Assembly (NCBI GenBank): GCA_016779425.1
Contig: JADHNQ010000002.1
Span: 1-37,401, forward strand
Reading direction: 5' to 3'
From: Pseudomonadales bacterium
GTDB lineage: Bacteria; Pseudomonadota; Gammaproteobacteria; Pseudomonadales; Azotimanducaceae
Length of the DNA: 37,401 nucleotides
Shown here: piece by piece, positions 9,659 through 20,737 of the stretch
Layout of the letters: each line of letters begins with the position of its first letter
Position numbering within the stretch: position 1 is the stretch's first letter
Position numbers and translations under genes: made by a program
The notes under the pieces: model-generated
What the model saw: only the letters and a program-made list of their open reading frames with translations
Databases searched by the model: none
What the model was told of the DNA's origin: nothing

Positions 9659-10533
9659 AGATCGGGAGCATCGGCCTCAACCCTGCGAAAGCGCTTGTAG
9701 GCCCACTGGTACTGAGCAATGTCACGTCGAACGATGGTTTCTATGCCTGCGTTAAGGGCGGCAGCGTGTTCACTACCATCGTCGCTAAACAGCGCATTGG
9801 GGGGTTGTTCAAACCTGAGACGATAGCGTATACCCGCGCCAGTCAACTCGCGCCAAGCTGCGGCCATCACTACTCTTGGCCTACCCACTTGCATTAGGCG
9901 CTTACCGAGCAGCATGGTTCGAGCTGGCTGACCAAAAAACGGCGCGACGACAGAATTTTTTTCTTGCGGCACCTGATCTGGCAGCACGACCACCACGTCG
10001 CCAGACTTTAAACCTCGCATTAATCCACGCAGTCCAGCCCCAGTGGTCGGATGCATGGTAGCACCCTGCCGTTCGCGGGTTTTGGTCATACTGTCCTCTA
10101 AAGCAGACATATTGGGCGGATCATAAAGCGCGGAAATTTCATACTGGTCACCCAAGTAAACGCTCAGAAATTCCCAGCACCCGAAGTGGGGCATGAACAG
10201 CACAACACCATCTCCCTGCTGCCAGGCTTTCTGCAGCAGGGTGGCGCCCTCAACGGCGACTATTTTTTCTAACAGTTTGTTTATACCGTGGTGTTGCAGG
10301 TAGGCAAACTCGAAAACTAGGAGGCATGAGTGGGTAAGCGAGCGATGCAACAGCAGGTTGCGCTCGGCATCATCCAATTCAGGCAAACAATGAGCAAGGT
10401 TGATTTCACTCACTCGGGCGATGTCTGCCTTAAGCCAAATGAGCAGTGACGCCACCCTTTCAGACAGAGCGATGGCTGCGGTATCCGGTACCCAGGCCAG
10501 GGCACGAAAAAGCAGTGAAACAAGTAATTTCAC
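9643..10533 (-). CDS. Lysophospholipid/lipid A acyltransferase, LpxL/HtrB family (GTG start)
   Basis: HX4E motif in VVLFMPHFGCWEFLSVYL, and VVVLPDQVPQEKNSVVAPFFGQPARTM typical of the family. Which substrate or paralogue cannot be told. Confidence 0.85.
   Translation of the reverse strand: MKLLVSLLFRALAWVPDTAAIALSERVASLLIWLKADIARVSEINLAHCLPELDDAERNLLLHRSLTHSCLLVFEFAYLQHHGINKLLEKIVAVEGATLLQKAWQQGDGVVLFMPHFGCWEFLSVYLGDQYEISALYDPPNMSALEDSMTKTRERQGATMHPTTGAGLRGLMRGLKSGDVVVVLPDQVPQEKNSVVAPFFGQPARTMLLGKRLMQVGRPRVVMAAAWRELTGAGIRYRLRFEQPPNALFSDDGSEHAAALNAGIETIVRRDIAQYQWAYKRFRRVEADAPDLYRRQ
10214..10241. repeat. Perfect 9-bp inverted repeat CCCTGCTGC-N10-GCAGCAGGG inside the acyltransferase gene
   Basis: Direct reading: arms 10214-10222 and 10233-10241. 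Confidence 0.8.
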
Positions 10534-11114
10534 CGAGCGCTCAATGCCTCATTTACCAGTTTTTCGCAATGTTCGAAACGCCAGCAAGAAGGGTGGTGAT
10601 CGTTCACCATGCCAGCGCTCTGCATAAAGGCGTAACAAATGGTCGGACCGACAAATCGGAATCCGGCCTTTTTGAGCGCCTTTGACATATTCTGCGACTC
10701 GGGCGTCTCGGCAGGCACCTGAGTGTGCTGATAGGTTCCCGCCGGTGCGGCGAACGACCATAACCAGGAGGAGAAGTCTTCGATGGTTAGAGCCAGCTGC
10801 GCGTTCGATACCAGGGCTTCAAGCTTACCTCGGTGTCTAATTAAGCCTGGGTCGCCAAGCCATGTTTCAAGATGAGCTGCCGACGCTTCGGCCAATTTCT
10901 TAAGATCAAAATCCCAAAAAACATGATCCATATGCTCACGTTTGTTGAGAACAGTAATCCAGGCCAAGCCTGCCTGCTGGCCTTCTAACATCAGCAATCG
11001 AAAGAGTGCGGCCTTATCTTTTAGCGGCACCCCCCATTCCGAGTCGTGGTAATGGCGATACAAATCACTACCTTCACACCAAGAACAGCGCTTGCGCGTA
11101 ACCAGGGAGGTCAT
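10530..11114 (-). CDS. tag: DNA-3-methyladenine glycosylase I
   Basis: KRCSWCEGSDLYRHYHDSEWGVP, LEGQQAGLAWITVLNKRE, GFRFVGPTICYAFMQSAGMVNDH. Confidence 0.94.
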   Translation of the reverse strand: MTSLVTRKRCSWCEGSDLYRHYHDSEWGVPLKDKAALFRLLMLEGQQAGLAWITVLNKREHMDHVFWDFDLKKLAEASAAHLETWLGDPGLIRHRGKLEALVSNAQLALTIEDFSSWLWSFAAPAGTYQHTQVPAETPESQNMSKALKKAGFRFVGPTICYAFMQSAGMVNDHHPSCWRFEHCEKLVNEALSAR

Positions 11115-11129
11115 TGAAAGTGGTTAAGA

Positions 11130-13580
<2,451 letters not shown>

Positions 13581-13594
13581 TTATCACAGAACAG

Positions 13595-14689
13595 CTATGA
13601 ATAGCGGCTTATGGTGCCTTGTTCCACGTGGAACACCCGAGCTCGAGGAGCCAAGGCATGTCCCACGAGATGCTTGGGCTCGTCAGTGGTTGTAGCTATT
13701 ACTTGGCAACCAATTCGCTCAAGCTCTTGGAAGAACCGTTCTCTGTAAACCTTATCCAGTTCAGCACCGAAATCGTCGAGTAACAAAATTGGCAAGATGT
13801 CGGATCGATGCCTTAGCTCAGCACAATAAGCCAAGGTTATGGCGCTGGCGATTAATTTGGCCTGACCTCGGGAGACGATATTTTTGGCTTTCGCACCGTT
13901 TACAAGAATATCAATATCGTTCCGATGCGGCCCCGCGTTAGTGATGCCCTGGCGACAATCGCGATCAAAAGCATCTGCCATCTGGGCTGCTAAAGTCGTC
14001 TCGTCCACGGCAACATTGGCGCCTTGATAGGCGAGTTTCACGTCGAACTCGGCGGTCAAGCCCTCAATAACGTTATAAATTCGCTCGTTTAGCGAAGCAA
14101 CGAAGTGTCGTCGCCTTATGTTGATTTGCGCGCCGTTTCGGGCGATATCCGCGGCCCACGGGTCCTGTTTAAAACTTAAGCCCTGGGCGCTCCTCAACCA
14201 CGCTGACCGTTGGATCAGTGATTTACGATATCGCCTCGTGAGATCCAGATACTGATGTTCCACGTGGAACAAACCCCAATCCACGAACTCCCGGCGTATT
14301 GAAGGACCGTCTAACACAAGATCAGCGATGCCAGGCAAAAGTGTCTGCAGAGGCATCAACTCGGCGAAGCGTGACTGTTTGAGCGCGGCTTCACCATCGA
14401 TTCTGGCCCTGGATTCCCCGTTCCTCGATTTCCCACGAGCTAAGCGATGCACCAGCTGGGCTGACTCTACTTCGCCTCTAACAATGAGCTCAAGCGCGCT
14501 GTGTCTTATCAGCTGTTTTGAATGCGTTGTGCGGAAAGAGCGCCCACGAGCCAGAAGGAACACGGCCTCTAGAATGGCTGTTTTACCTGCGCCATTCTTT
14601 CCAACTAGTAAATTTATTCCCGGAGAAAGGTCAATATCAGCAAGGGTAATATTTCGAAAGTCGCGGGCTTCTAGGTGGTTGAGTTGCAA
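13595..14689 (-). CDS. recF: DNA replication/repair protein RecF (TTG start)
   Basis: LEARDFRNITLADIDLSPGINLLVGKNGAGKTAILEAVFLLA; SRGQAKLIASAITLA; ILLLDDFGAELD. Confidence 0.95.
   Translation of the reverse strand: MQLNHLEARDFRNITLADIDLSPGINLLVGKNGAGKTAILEAVFLLARGRSFRTTHSKQLIRHSALELIVRGEVESAQLVHRLARGKSRNGESRARIDGEAALKQSRFAELMPLQTLLPGIADLVLDGPSIRREFVDWGLFHVEHQYLDLTRRYRKSLIQRSAWLRSAQGLSFKQDPWAADIARNGAQINIRRRHFVASLNERIYNVIEGLTAEFDVKLAYQGANVAVDETTLAAQMADAFDRDCRQGITNAGPHRNDIDILVNGAKAKNIVSRGQAKLIASAITLAYCAELRHRSDILPILLLDDFGAELDKVYRERFFQELERIGCQVIATTTDEPKHLVGHALAPRARVFHVEQGTISRYS
13620..13635. promoter_or_regulatory. parS: parS centromere-like site, TGTTCCACGTGGAACA
   Basis: Perfect 16-bp palindrome matching the pseudomonad-type ParB site core GTTCCACGTGGAAC, in recF 3' end; parAB is in the same window. 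Confidence 0.9.
14256..14271. promoter_or_regulatory. parS: parS centromere-like site, TGTTCCACGTGGAACA
   Basis: Second perfect copy of the same palindrome, also inside recF. Confidence 0.9.
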
Positions 14690-14701
14690 GGATGTGCCCG
14701 A

Positions 14702-15808
14702 TTAGAGCCTCATTGGCATGACCACGTAGACGGCGTTGTTGTCATCTACCGCCTCCAGTAACGCCGAGCTATTCGCATCGCTTACACTCATCTGCACTTG
14801 ATCGCTCTCAATCACAGATAACACGTCCAGCAGATAACTCACATTAAAACCAATCTCCAGCTGGTCGCCACTGAATTGAACCGGCACGGTCTCTTCAGCC
14901 TCTTCTTGCTCCGGATTATTTGCCTGAATCATCAACGAATCCGGGCTTATCGCTAGACGCACTCCGCGGTATTTTTCATTAGATAGGATCGAGGCACGCT
15001 GAAACCCTTGTTTGAGCGTATTGCGATCACCACTAAGCACTCGAGAGGCATCCTTGGGCACGACTTTTTCGTAATCCGGAAACTGGCCGTCGACTAATTT
15101 GGTGGTCAGCGTTACACCGCCCTTGGTCACCTTGAGATGGTTACTACCCAACTGCAGAGAGAGCGTTTCATCTTCTTCATCTAATAGTCTCGCCATTTCC
15201 ACCACCGCCTTGCGCGGCACGATCACTTGCTTGGTTACGCCGCTATCTGCGTTGGTTTCGCAAGCCTGACTCGCCATAGCTAAACGGTGACCGTCCGTAG
15301 CCACAGCTTTCAATATGCCGTCCCCTACTTCGAGCAACATGCCGTTCAAGAAGACACGAACATCTTGCTGAGCCATGGCAAAACTGACTTGATCGATTAG
15401 CTTACCAAGTTGATGTTGCCCGAGTTTAACAACCACGTCGGAGTCGCCACTCTCCACTTTCGGAAAGTCTGCCGCCGGCAGCGTCGCCAATGTAAAACGA
15501 CTGCGACCACTTCGAATCGTAGCCCGCTCGCCCTCTACGACCACAGAAACATCGGCGCCATCGGGTAGTGCCCGCCAAATATCCGCTAGCTTTCTTGCGG
15601 GAATTGTTACCTCACCTGGCTGCTCGACCGGCACCTCGCAACGCGCGATCATCTCAACCTCAAGATCCGTGCCCGTCAGCGATAGGCCATGAGAATCTGC
15701 TTGAATCAGCAAATTCGCCAGAACAGGAAGGGTCTGGCGTCGTTCAACGACACCGGTCACCAGTTGAAGTGGCTTTAGTAATGCCTCTCTAGGAATCGTA
15801 AACTTCAT
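14702..15808 (-). CDS. dnaN: DNA polymerase III beta sliding clamp
   Basis: MKFTIPREALLKPLQLVTGVVERRQTLPVLANLLI; FNVSYLLDVL; AVYVVMPMRL C-terminus. Confidence 0.97.
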   Translation of the reverse strand: MKFTIPREALLKPLQLVTGVVERRQTLPVLANLLIQADSHGLSLTGTDLEVEMIARCEVPVEQPGEVTIPARKLADIWRALPDGADVSVVVEGERATIRSGRSRFTLATLPAADFPKVESGDSDVVVKLGQHQLGKLIDQVSFAMAQQDVRVFLNGMLLEVGDGILKAVATDGHRLAMASQACETNADSGVTKQVIVPRKAVVEMARLLDEEDETLSLQLGSNHLKVTKGGVTLTTKLVDGQFPDYEKVVPKDASRVLSGDRNTLKQGFQRASILSNEKYRGVRLAISPDSLMIQANNPEQEEAEETVPVQFSGDQLEIGFNVSYLLDVLSVIESDQVQMSVSDANSSALLEAVDDNNAVYVVMPMRL

Positions 15809-15859
15809 TTAGCATTGCCCTTTTTCCGGGTGTTTGTCTTGCATTGCGCAGACGGAACG

Positions 15860-17236
15860 TTAGCCGCTCAGTAGCCGAGACAGATTTCTATAATCTTCTG
15901 ATATGTCTGCGCTGGATGCTCTCAATTCTGCGACTTTTCGGCAGGCGTGCAAGACTGTTGTGTGATCTCTACCACCAAAGGCATCGCCAATTTCCGGGAG
16001 CGAATGATTCGTTAACTCTTTGGCCATTGCCATCGCCAGTTGACGTGGCCTGGCGATGGTTCGGCTTCGGCGCTTAGACAACAGGTCACTGACTTTGATG
16101 TTGTAATACTCAGCAGTGGTCTTTTGTATGTTATCTATTGATATTTGGCGATCCTGGATTGCAAACAAATCTCTTAAGGCGCGCTTTACTTGGTCGATAG
16201 TGATTCGGCTACCGGTGAATCGAGCGTTTGCGATAACGCGTCGCAAGGCTCCTTCTAACTCTCGTACATTGGATCGCACACGTTCTGCAATGAAGAAGGC
16301 TACCTCTTGGTCTAAGGGAACAGCTTCCGCTTCCGCCTTTTTCATTAAGATCGCTACCCGCGTTTCCAGCTCTGGCGCCTCGACCTCTACCGTTAAGCCC
16401 CACACGAACCGCGACTTGAGTCGGTCTTCAAGGCCATCGATTTCGCGTGGGTATTTGTCGCTGGTAAGAATCATTTGTTGGCCGCGCTCTAACAGCGAGT
16501 TAAACAAATGAAAGAACTCCTCTTGAGACCTCAGTTTCTTAGCAAAAAACTGAATGTCGTCTATCAACAATGCATCTACAGATCGATAGAACTGCATAAA
16601 CTGTTGCATCGTGCCAGTTTGCAGAGCCTTAACCATATCCTGAACAAACCTTTGAGAGTGCAGATACATCACCCTAGCGTTCGGTTTTCTGTGCAAAATT
16701 TCGTTGCCAACAGCTTGCATGAGATGAGTCTTGCCCAAGCCAACACCGCCGTACATTAGTAGTGGGTTGTAACTTTGGCCGGCGTTATCCGCAACTTGGG
16801 AGGCCGCCGCCTTTGCGAGTTCGTTGGATTTACCCTCAACGAACGAAGCGAAAGTAAAGTCTCGATTCAAATTATGAGTTGGTGTGCTAGAGCCCTCTCC
16901 GCCATGAGGGCGTTTGGCATCAACCTGACCATAGCCAAGGTCGGTGGGCCGCTTAGCGCTCGCGCGCAATGGTTTTGCTTCTCGCATACCGCCGACACTC
17001 AGCAGCACATCACCCTTTTCGCTGTTATTTTCGAAATACTCTTTGATTCTTGTTAAAAACGTCGAGCGAACCTTTTCCTCGACGTAAATGTTGGGCGCGA
17101 GCAGCGTAAGACCGCCCTTACTAAAATCCGCCTGCAGAGGACGCAAATAGGTTTCAAACTGATCACCGTTAATCTCGTTTTCCAATTGCCCAAGGCACTT
17201 TTGCCAAATCGCTTCGTTCACTAATTCATGCCTCAT
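15860..17236 (-). CDS. dnaA: Chromosomal replication initiator DnaA (start could be GTG at 17219-17221)
   Basis: [89 protein letters not shown]. Confidence 0.97.
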   Translation of the reverse strand: MRHELVNEAIWQKCLGQLENEINGDQFETYLRPLQADFSKGGLTLLAPNIYVEEKVRSTFLTRIKEYFENNSEKGDVLLSVGGMREAKPLRASAKRPTDLGYGQVDAKRPHGGEGSSTPTHNLNRDFTFASFVEGKSNELAKAAASQVADNAGQSYNPLLMYGGVGLGKTHLMQAVGNEILHRKPNARVMYLHSQRFVQDMVKALQTGTMQQFMQFYRSVDALLIDDIQFFAKKLRSQEEFFHLFNSLLERGQQMILTSDKYPREIDGLEDRLKSRFVWGLTVEVEAPELETRVAILMKKAEAEAVPLDQEVAFFIAERVRSNVRELEGALRRVIANARFTGSRITIDQVKRALRDLFAIQDRQISIDNIQKTTAEYYNIKVSDLLSKRRSRTIARPRQLAMAMAKELTNHSLPEIGDAFGGRDHTTVLHACRKVAELRASSADISEDYRNLSRLLSG

Positions 17237-18002
17237 GCCAGCACTGTAGGGTGCTGCTTTTCTATCCTTCGGCGAGAAAAACTTTTGAGCGACACATTGA
17301 ATCTGCCCCGCCCGTATTTCTGTCTTCGCCGCAACTCTTTTTAACTTCTAAATTCCTTTTTGGAGCTTGATGTCTCTCTTTTTTCTTTTTTGGCGGCTAT
17401 TTGTTTCGCCTACTGCTCTTCGCTTTTCGCCTGTCGCGCTCTGATGCCGCCTTTTCTGTCAGCCTCTTCGCCTCTAGAGCCTATCTAGGGATCCGTGTAC
17501 AGGCCAGACATTTGACAAGTCCATGAGCGGTCTCTGCCCTTTTCAATCCGCTTGTATCTCTGTTTATTCAACCGCCCTGCGATCTTTAAACCGTCACAAC
17601 AAGGTCTTAGCTCAAGCAATCGATTAGCGTCCCTGTCGATGACACCCGATGCCGTGACGACAGATGAATTCTATGCCGAGCGTTCGTCATGACGCCATGC
17701 AATGCCTGAGAAATTCCATATTAATTTTACTATGCGCGAAAAATCAGTAAGTTAGCGACTGCAGATCACCTATTTTTCAGTCCAAGTACGTATCCTCGAT
17801 GTGCGCAATTGACTGCAAAACCTGTGGATAACTTCATAGACATAAGTTCTCCCCAACCAAATGTCTACAGATCCACTTGCTGTACACAGTCTCAGATCGA
17901 CATCTATCGCCTGCAGCAAATACGTCTACCGCACTTACGCACAATGAACACCCTCCCCAACAAGCAACAATAGTTTTTATATATAAATCTCTTTATTTGA
18001 CA
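17237..18002. other. oriC: Probable chromosomal origin region (oriC) between dnaA and rpmH
   Basis: Divergent dnaA/rpmH spacer with no convincing CDS; perfect DnaA box TTATCCACA on minus strand (17823-17831); one-mismatch box TTACGCACA (17935-17943); AT-rich stretches about 17712-17755 and 17966-18000. Confidence 0.75.
17823..17831 (-). promoter_or_regulatory. Consensus DnaA box TTATCCACA
   Basis: Plus strand TGTGGATAA, exact reverse complement of the consensus. Confidence 0.85.
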
Positions 18003-18025
18003 GCCCTTAGAACTGTTCATAGAAT
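17997..18025 (+). promoter_or_regulatory. Strong sigma70 promoter for rpmH-rnpA operon
   Basis: TTGACA (17997-18002), 17 bp spacer, TAGAAT (18020-18025); AT-rich TTTTTATATATAAATCTCTTTA upstream of -35; GC-rich CCCGCGCCCG after -10. Confidence 0.85.
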
Positions 18026-18194
18026 CCCGCGCCCGTCACAAAGCCGTGGCGCGCGTGAAGGGTCTCTAGACTTAAAAGCCGAGAGGGGATCTTTCGCTAA
18101 CGGTATCTAGCATTATGTGCCCAGAGCAAGGTTAGGGCGTAGTGTCAGAGCCACAATTCTGGTTAATTCGAATCCGCAAGATAAGAGTGTCGTC

Positions 18195-18329
18195 ATGAAA
18201 AGAACGTTCCAACCAAGCAACTTGAAGCGCAAGCGTACGCATGGGTTTCGGTCTCGCATGGCGACAAAGGCTGGCCGCAAAGTGCTCAACGCTAGGCGAG
18301 CAAAAGGCCGTAAACGACTAACGGTCTAG
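18195..18329 (+). CDS. rpmH: 50S ribosomal protein L34
   Basis: [44 protein letters not shown], 44 aa; internal ATG at 18195 is the real start rather than 18117. Confidence 0.97.
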   Translation: MKRTFQPSNLKRKRTHGFRSRMATKAGRKVLNARRAKGRKRLTV

Positions 18330-18337
18330 CCGGCAGT

Positions 18338-18685
18338 TTGCCAGCAACCTTCCCCCGCGCTGCACGTCTGCTTAGTGCAGGTCAATACACAGATGTTTTT
18401 AAGCGTGGCTGGTCTTTGCACCATCGAGGTTTCGTTCGCGTTAGAATCCTGGAAAACGGTGGTAACACCGCTAGAATAGGAGTTATTGTTCCTAAGAAAG
18501 GGAACAGGTTAGCCGTGCGCCGCAACCGTATTAAACGCCTGGTTCGCGATCATTTCAGGCTAGTCAGAACGCATCTTAAATCCGTAGATATCATAGTCCA
18601 TGTCACCGGGGCGGTAACGGACAAAGACCTCATGCGCGCATTGGTTCAGAGCATGGAGACGCTGATAGAGGAGCAACCATGCTGA
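18338..18685 (+). CDS. rnpA: Ribonuclease P protein component (TTG start)
   Basis: [20 protein letters not shown]...[29 protein letters not shown]; follows rpmH. Confidence 0.92.
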   Translation: MPATFPRAARLLSAGQYTDVFKRGWSLHHRGFVRVRILENGGNTARIGVIVPKKGNRLAVRRNRIKRLVRDHFRLVRTHLKSVDIIVHVTGAVTDKDLMRALVQSMETLIEEQPC

Positions 18686-19023
18686 CAAGAAGTTCAACCA
18701 ACGCATCGGCCCCGAAATCTCAGAGCAGTAGTATCTCTCATTTAACAGGATTAAAAATTCTTGCAGGGTTGGCAACGAGCGGATTGCTGATGCTGATTAG
18801 GGTATATCAGGTGGCAATCAGCCCTTTCACAAGACCCAGATGTAGATTTCAGCCCACCTGCTCGGAATACGCGAGACAAGCACTTGTTGTACACGGTTTT
18901 TTGAGAGGATCATTGCTCGCGATCAAGCGCCTGGCTCGTTGTCATCCATTTACTGATGGTGGCGTTGATTTGGTGCCGCGATGTTGTAATCACAACCCCA
19001 AAATAACCGAAAAATCACTGTAA
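18679..19023 (+). CDS. yidD: Membrane protein insertion efficiency factor YidD
   Basis: [53 protein letters not shown]. Confidence 0.95.
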   Translation: MLTRSSTNASAPKSQSSSISHLTGLKILAGLATSGLLMLIRVYQVAISPFTRPRCRFQPTCSEYARQALVVHGFLRGSLLAIKRLARCHPFTDGGVDLVPRCCNHNPKITEKSL

Positions 19024-19037
19024 AAGGGATTAATTAG

Positions 19038-20726
19038 ATGTTGCCTCCAGAAATCCAACGGATTGTCCTTCTGATTGGCTTAGCCGCAGTGGGTTACCTA
19101 CTCATTTTGGCATGGACAGAGGATATGGAGGCTGCAAAAGCCCCAATGGTTTACAGCGACTCGCCAGTGCTATCGCAACAGCCCCTCGCTCCGCAGTCTG
19201 AAAAACCAGTCGAAGATGAATTTGCGCCAATCGATTCGGATATTGCACCTCTAGCGCAAGCGCCAGTCACGCAACCAGCGATAGGTAAGGGAAGGCTGGT
19301 CAAAGTAGAAACACCTGTAATAGAGGTGTGGATCGACTTATTGGGTGGCGATATTGCGCGTGTCCAGTTACCTACCTACCCCATTTCCCTAGAGCAGCCG
19401 GATACTCCCTTTTTGCTCATGGACAGAAGTGCGAGCCGAACCTATATCGCCCAAAGCGCACTCATTGGCTCGGATGGCATTGATAAAACCGGAGCCCGAC
19501 CGCTTTACGAGGCGGAATCTGACAGCCTTACGCTCACTGAGGGTGGCGAGCTTGTGCTTACAACGACGCTTGATGATGCGCAGGTATCGAAAATCTTCAC
19601 CTTTGAGCCGAACAGTCACTTAATCAATATTCGCTATGAGGTCGTCAACTTAGGAACACGGTCGAAGACCATGAGGTTGCTGACCCAGATCAAACGAGAC
19701 CGATTGCCACCACCAACCGATGAAACGGTACCGTTGGCTCCTTCACCTTACTTAGGTGGTGCGCTTACCACGCCGGATAATAATTACAAGAAAGTCGATT
19801 TCGACGATCTCGATGAAGAGAATTTCCAGGCCACAGCTATCGGTGGCTGGATGGCTTTTTTACAACATTACTTTTTAACAGCATGGGTGGCGCCGTCTGA
19901 TCAAGCGACTAACTATCTTGCTCGCAAGACATCGGACGGATTCTATTTGTTTGGTTTTACCGGTCAAAATCAATCTATCCAGCCAGGCGCCACGGGAATC
20001 TGGCGGGCCGACTTCTACGCTGGCCCCAAAGACCAGGTTGTACTAGAAACTATTGCCCCCTATTTGAACCTAACAGTTGATTACGGCTTCCTTTGGTGGA
20101 TCGCTATACCACTCTTTAAGGCGCTTACCTTCTTCCACGACATGGTTGGCAACTGGGGCGTGGCGATCATTTTGTTAACATTATTGGTTAAGGGTTTGCT
20201 CGCCGGTTTTTCTGCCAAGGGTTATCGCTCAATGGCTAATATGAGGCGGGTCGCACCGGCTATGAAGCGCTTGCAGGAACGCTACGCCAATGATCGAGAG
20301 AAATTATCCAAGGAGATGATGGCACTCTATCAAAAGGAAGGCGCTAATCCCTTGGGTAGCTGTTTACCCATGCTATTACCGATGCCGGTCTTTTTAGCCT
20401 TGTACTGGGTTTTGCTGGAGTCCGTGGAGCTTCGGCAAGCGCCGTTTATTTTCTGGATCAATGATTTGGCGTCCATGGATCCCTACTTTATCTTGCCATT
20501 GCTGATGGGTGCGAGTACCTATCTTATGCAGGCACTGAATCCTCAGGTGGGTGATCCCATGCAGGTCCGCATCATGAAGCTGATGCCGATCATGTTCACG
20601 GTATTGTTTTTGTTTTTCCCCGCGGGCCTTGTCTTGTACTGGCTTATTAACAACCTGCTTTCCCTGGCTCAGCAAACCTATGTCTATCGGCAAGTAGATC
20701 GCGAGCAGGCAGCGAAGTCGAAGTAG
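19038..20726 (+). CDS. yidC: Membrane protein insertase YidC (OxaA)
   Basis: GNWGVAIILLTLLVKGLLAGFSAKGYRSMANMRRVAPAMKRLQERYANDREKLSKEMMALYQKEGANPLGSCLPMLLPMPVFLALYWVLLESVELRQAPF. Confidence 0.97.
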   Translation: MLPPEIQRIVLLIGLAAVGYLLILAWTEDMEAAKAPMVYSDSPVLSQQPLAPQSEKPVEDEFAPIDSDIAPLAQAPVTQPAIGKGRLVKVETPVIEVWIDLLGGDIARVQLPTYPISLEQPDTPFLLMDRSASRTYIAQSALIGSDGIDKTGARPLYEAESDSLTLTEGGELVLTTTLDDAQVSKIFTFEPNSHLINIRYEVVNLGTRSKTMRLLTQIKRDRLPPPTDETVPLAPSPYLGGALTTPDNNYKKVDFDDLDEENFQATAIGGWMAFLQHYFLTAWVAPSDQATNYLARKTSDGFYLFGFTGQNQSIQPGATGIWRADFYAGPKDQVVLETIAPYLNLTVDYGFLWWIAIPLFKALTFFHDMVGNWGVAIILLTLLVKGLLAGFSAKGYRSMANMRRVAPAMKRLQERYANDREKLSKEMMALYQKEGANPLGSCLPMLLPMPVFLALYWVLLESVELRQAPFIFWINDLASMDPYFILPLLMGASTYLMQALNPQVGDPMQVRIMKLMPIMFTVLFLFFPAGLVLYWLINNLLSLAQQTYVYRQVDREQAAKSK

Positions 20727-20737
20727 GTGAAAATCCG

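Noticed and set aside
17877-18110. 77-aa ORF in the dnaA-rpmH region
   Set aside because: Overlaps the origin elements and the rpmH promoter, has no family resemblance and an unlikely composition.
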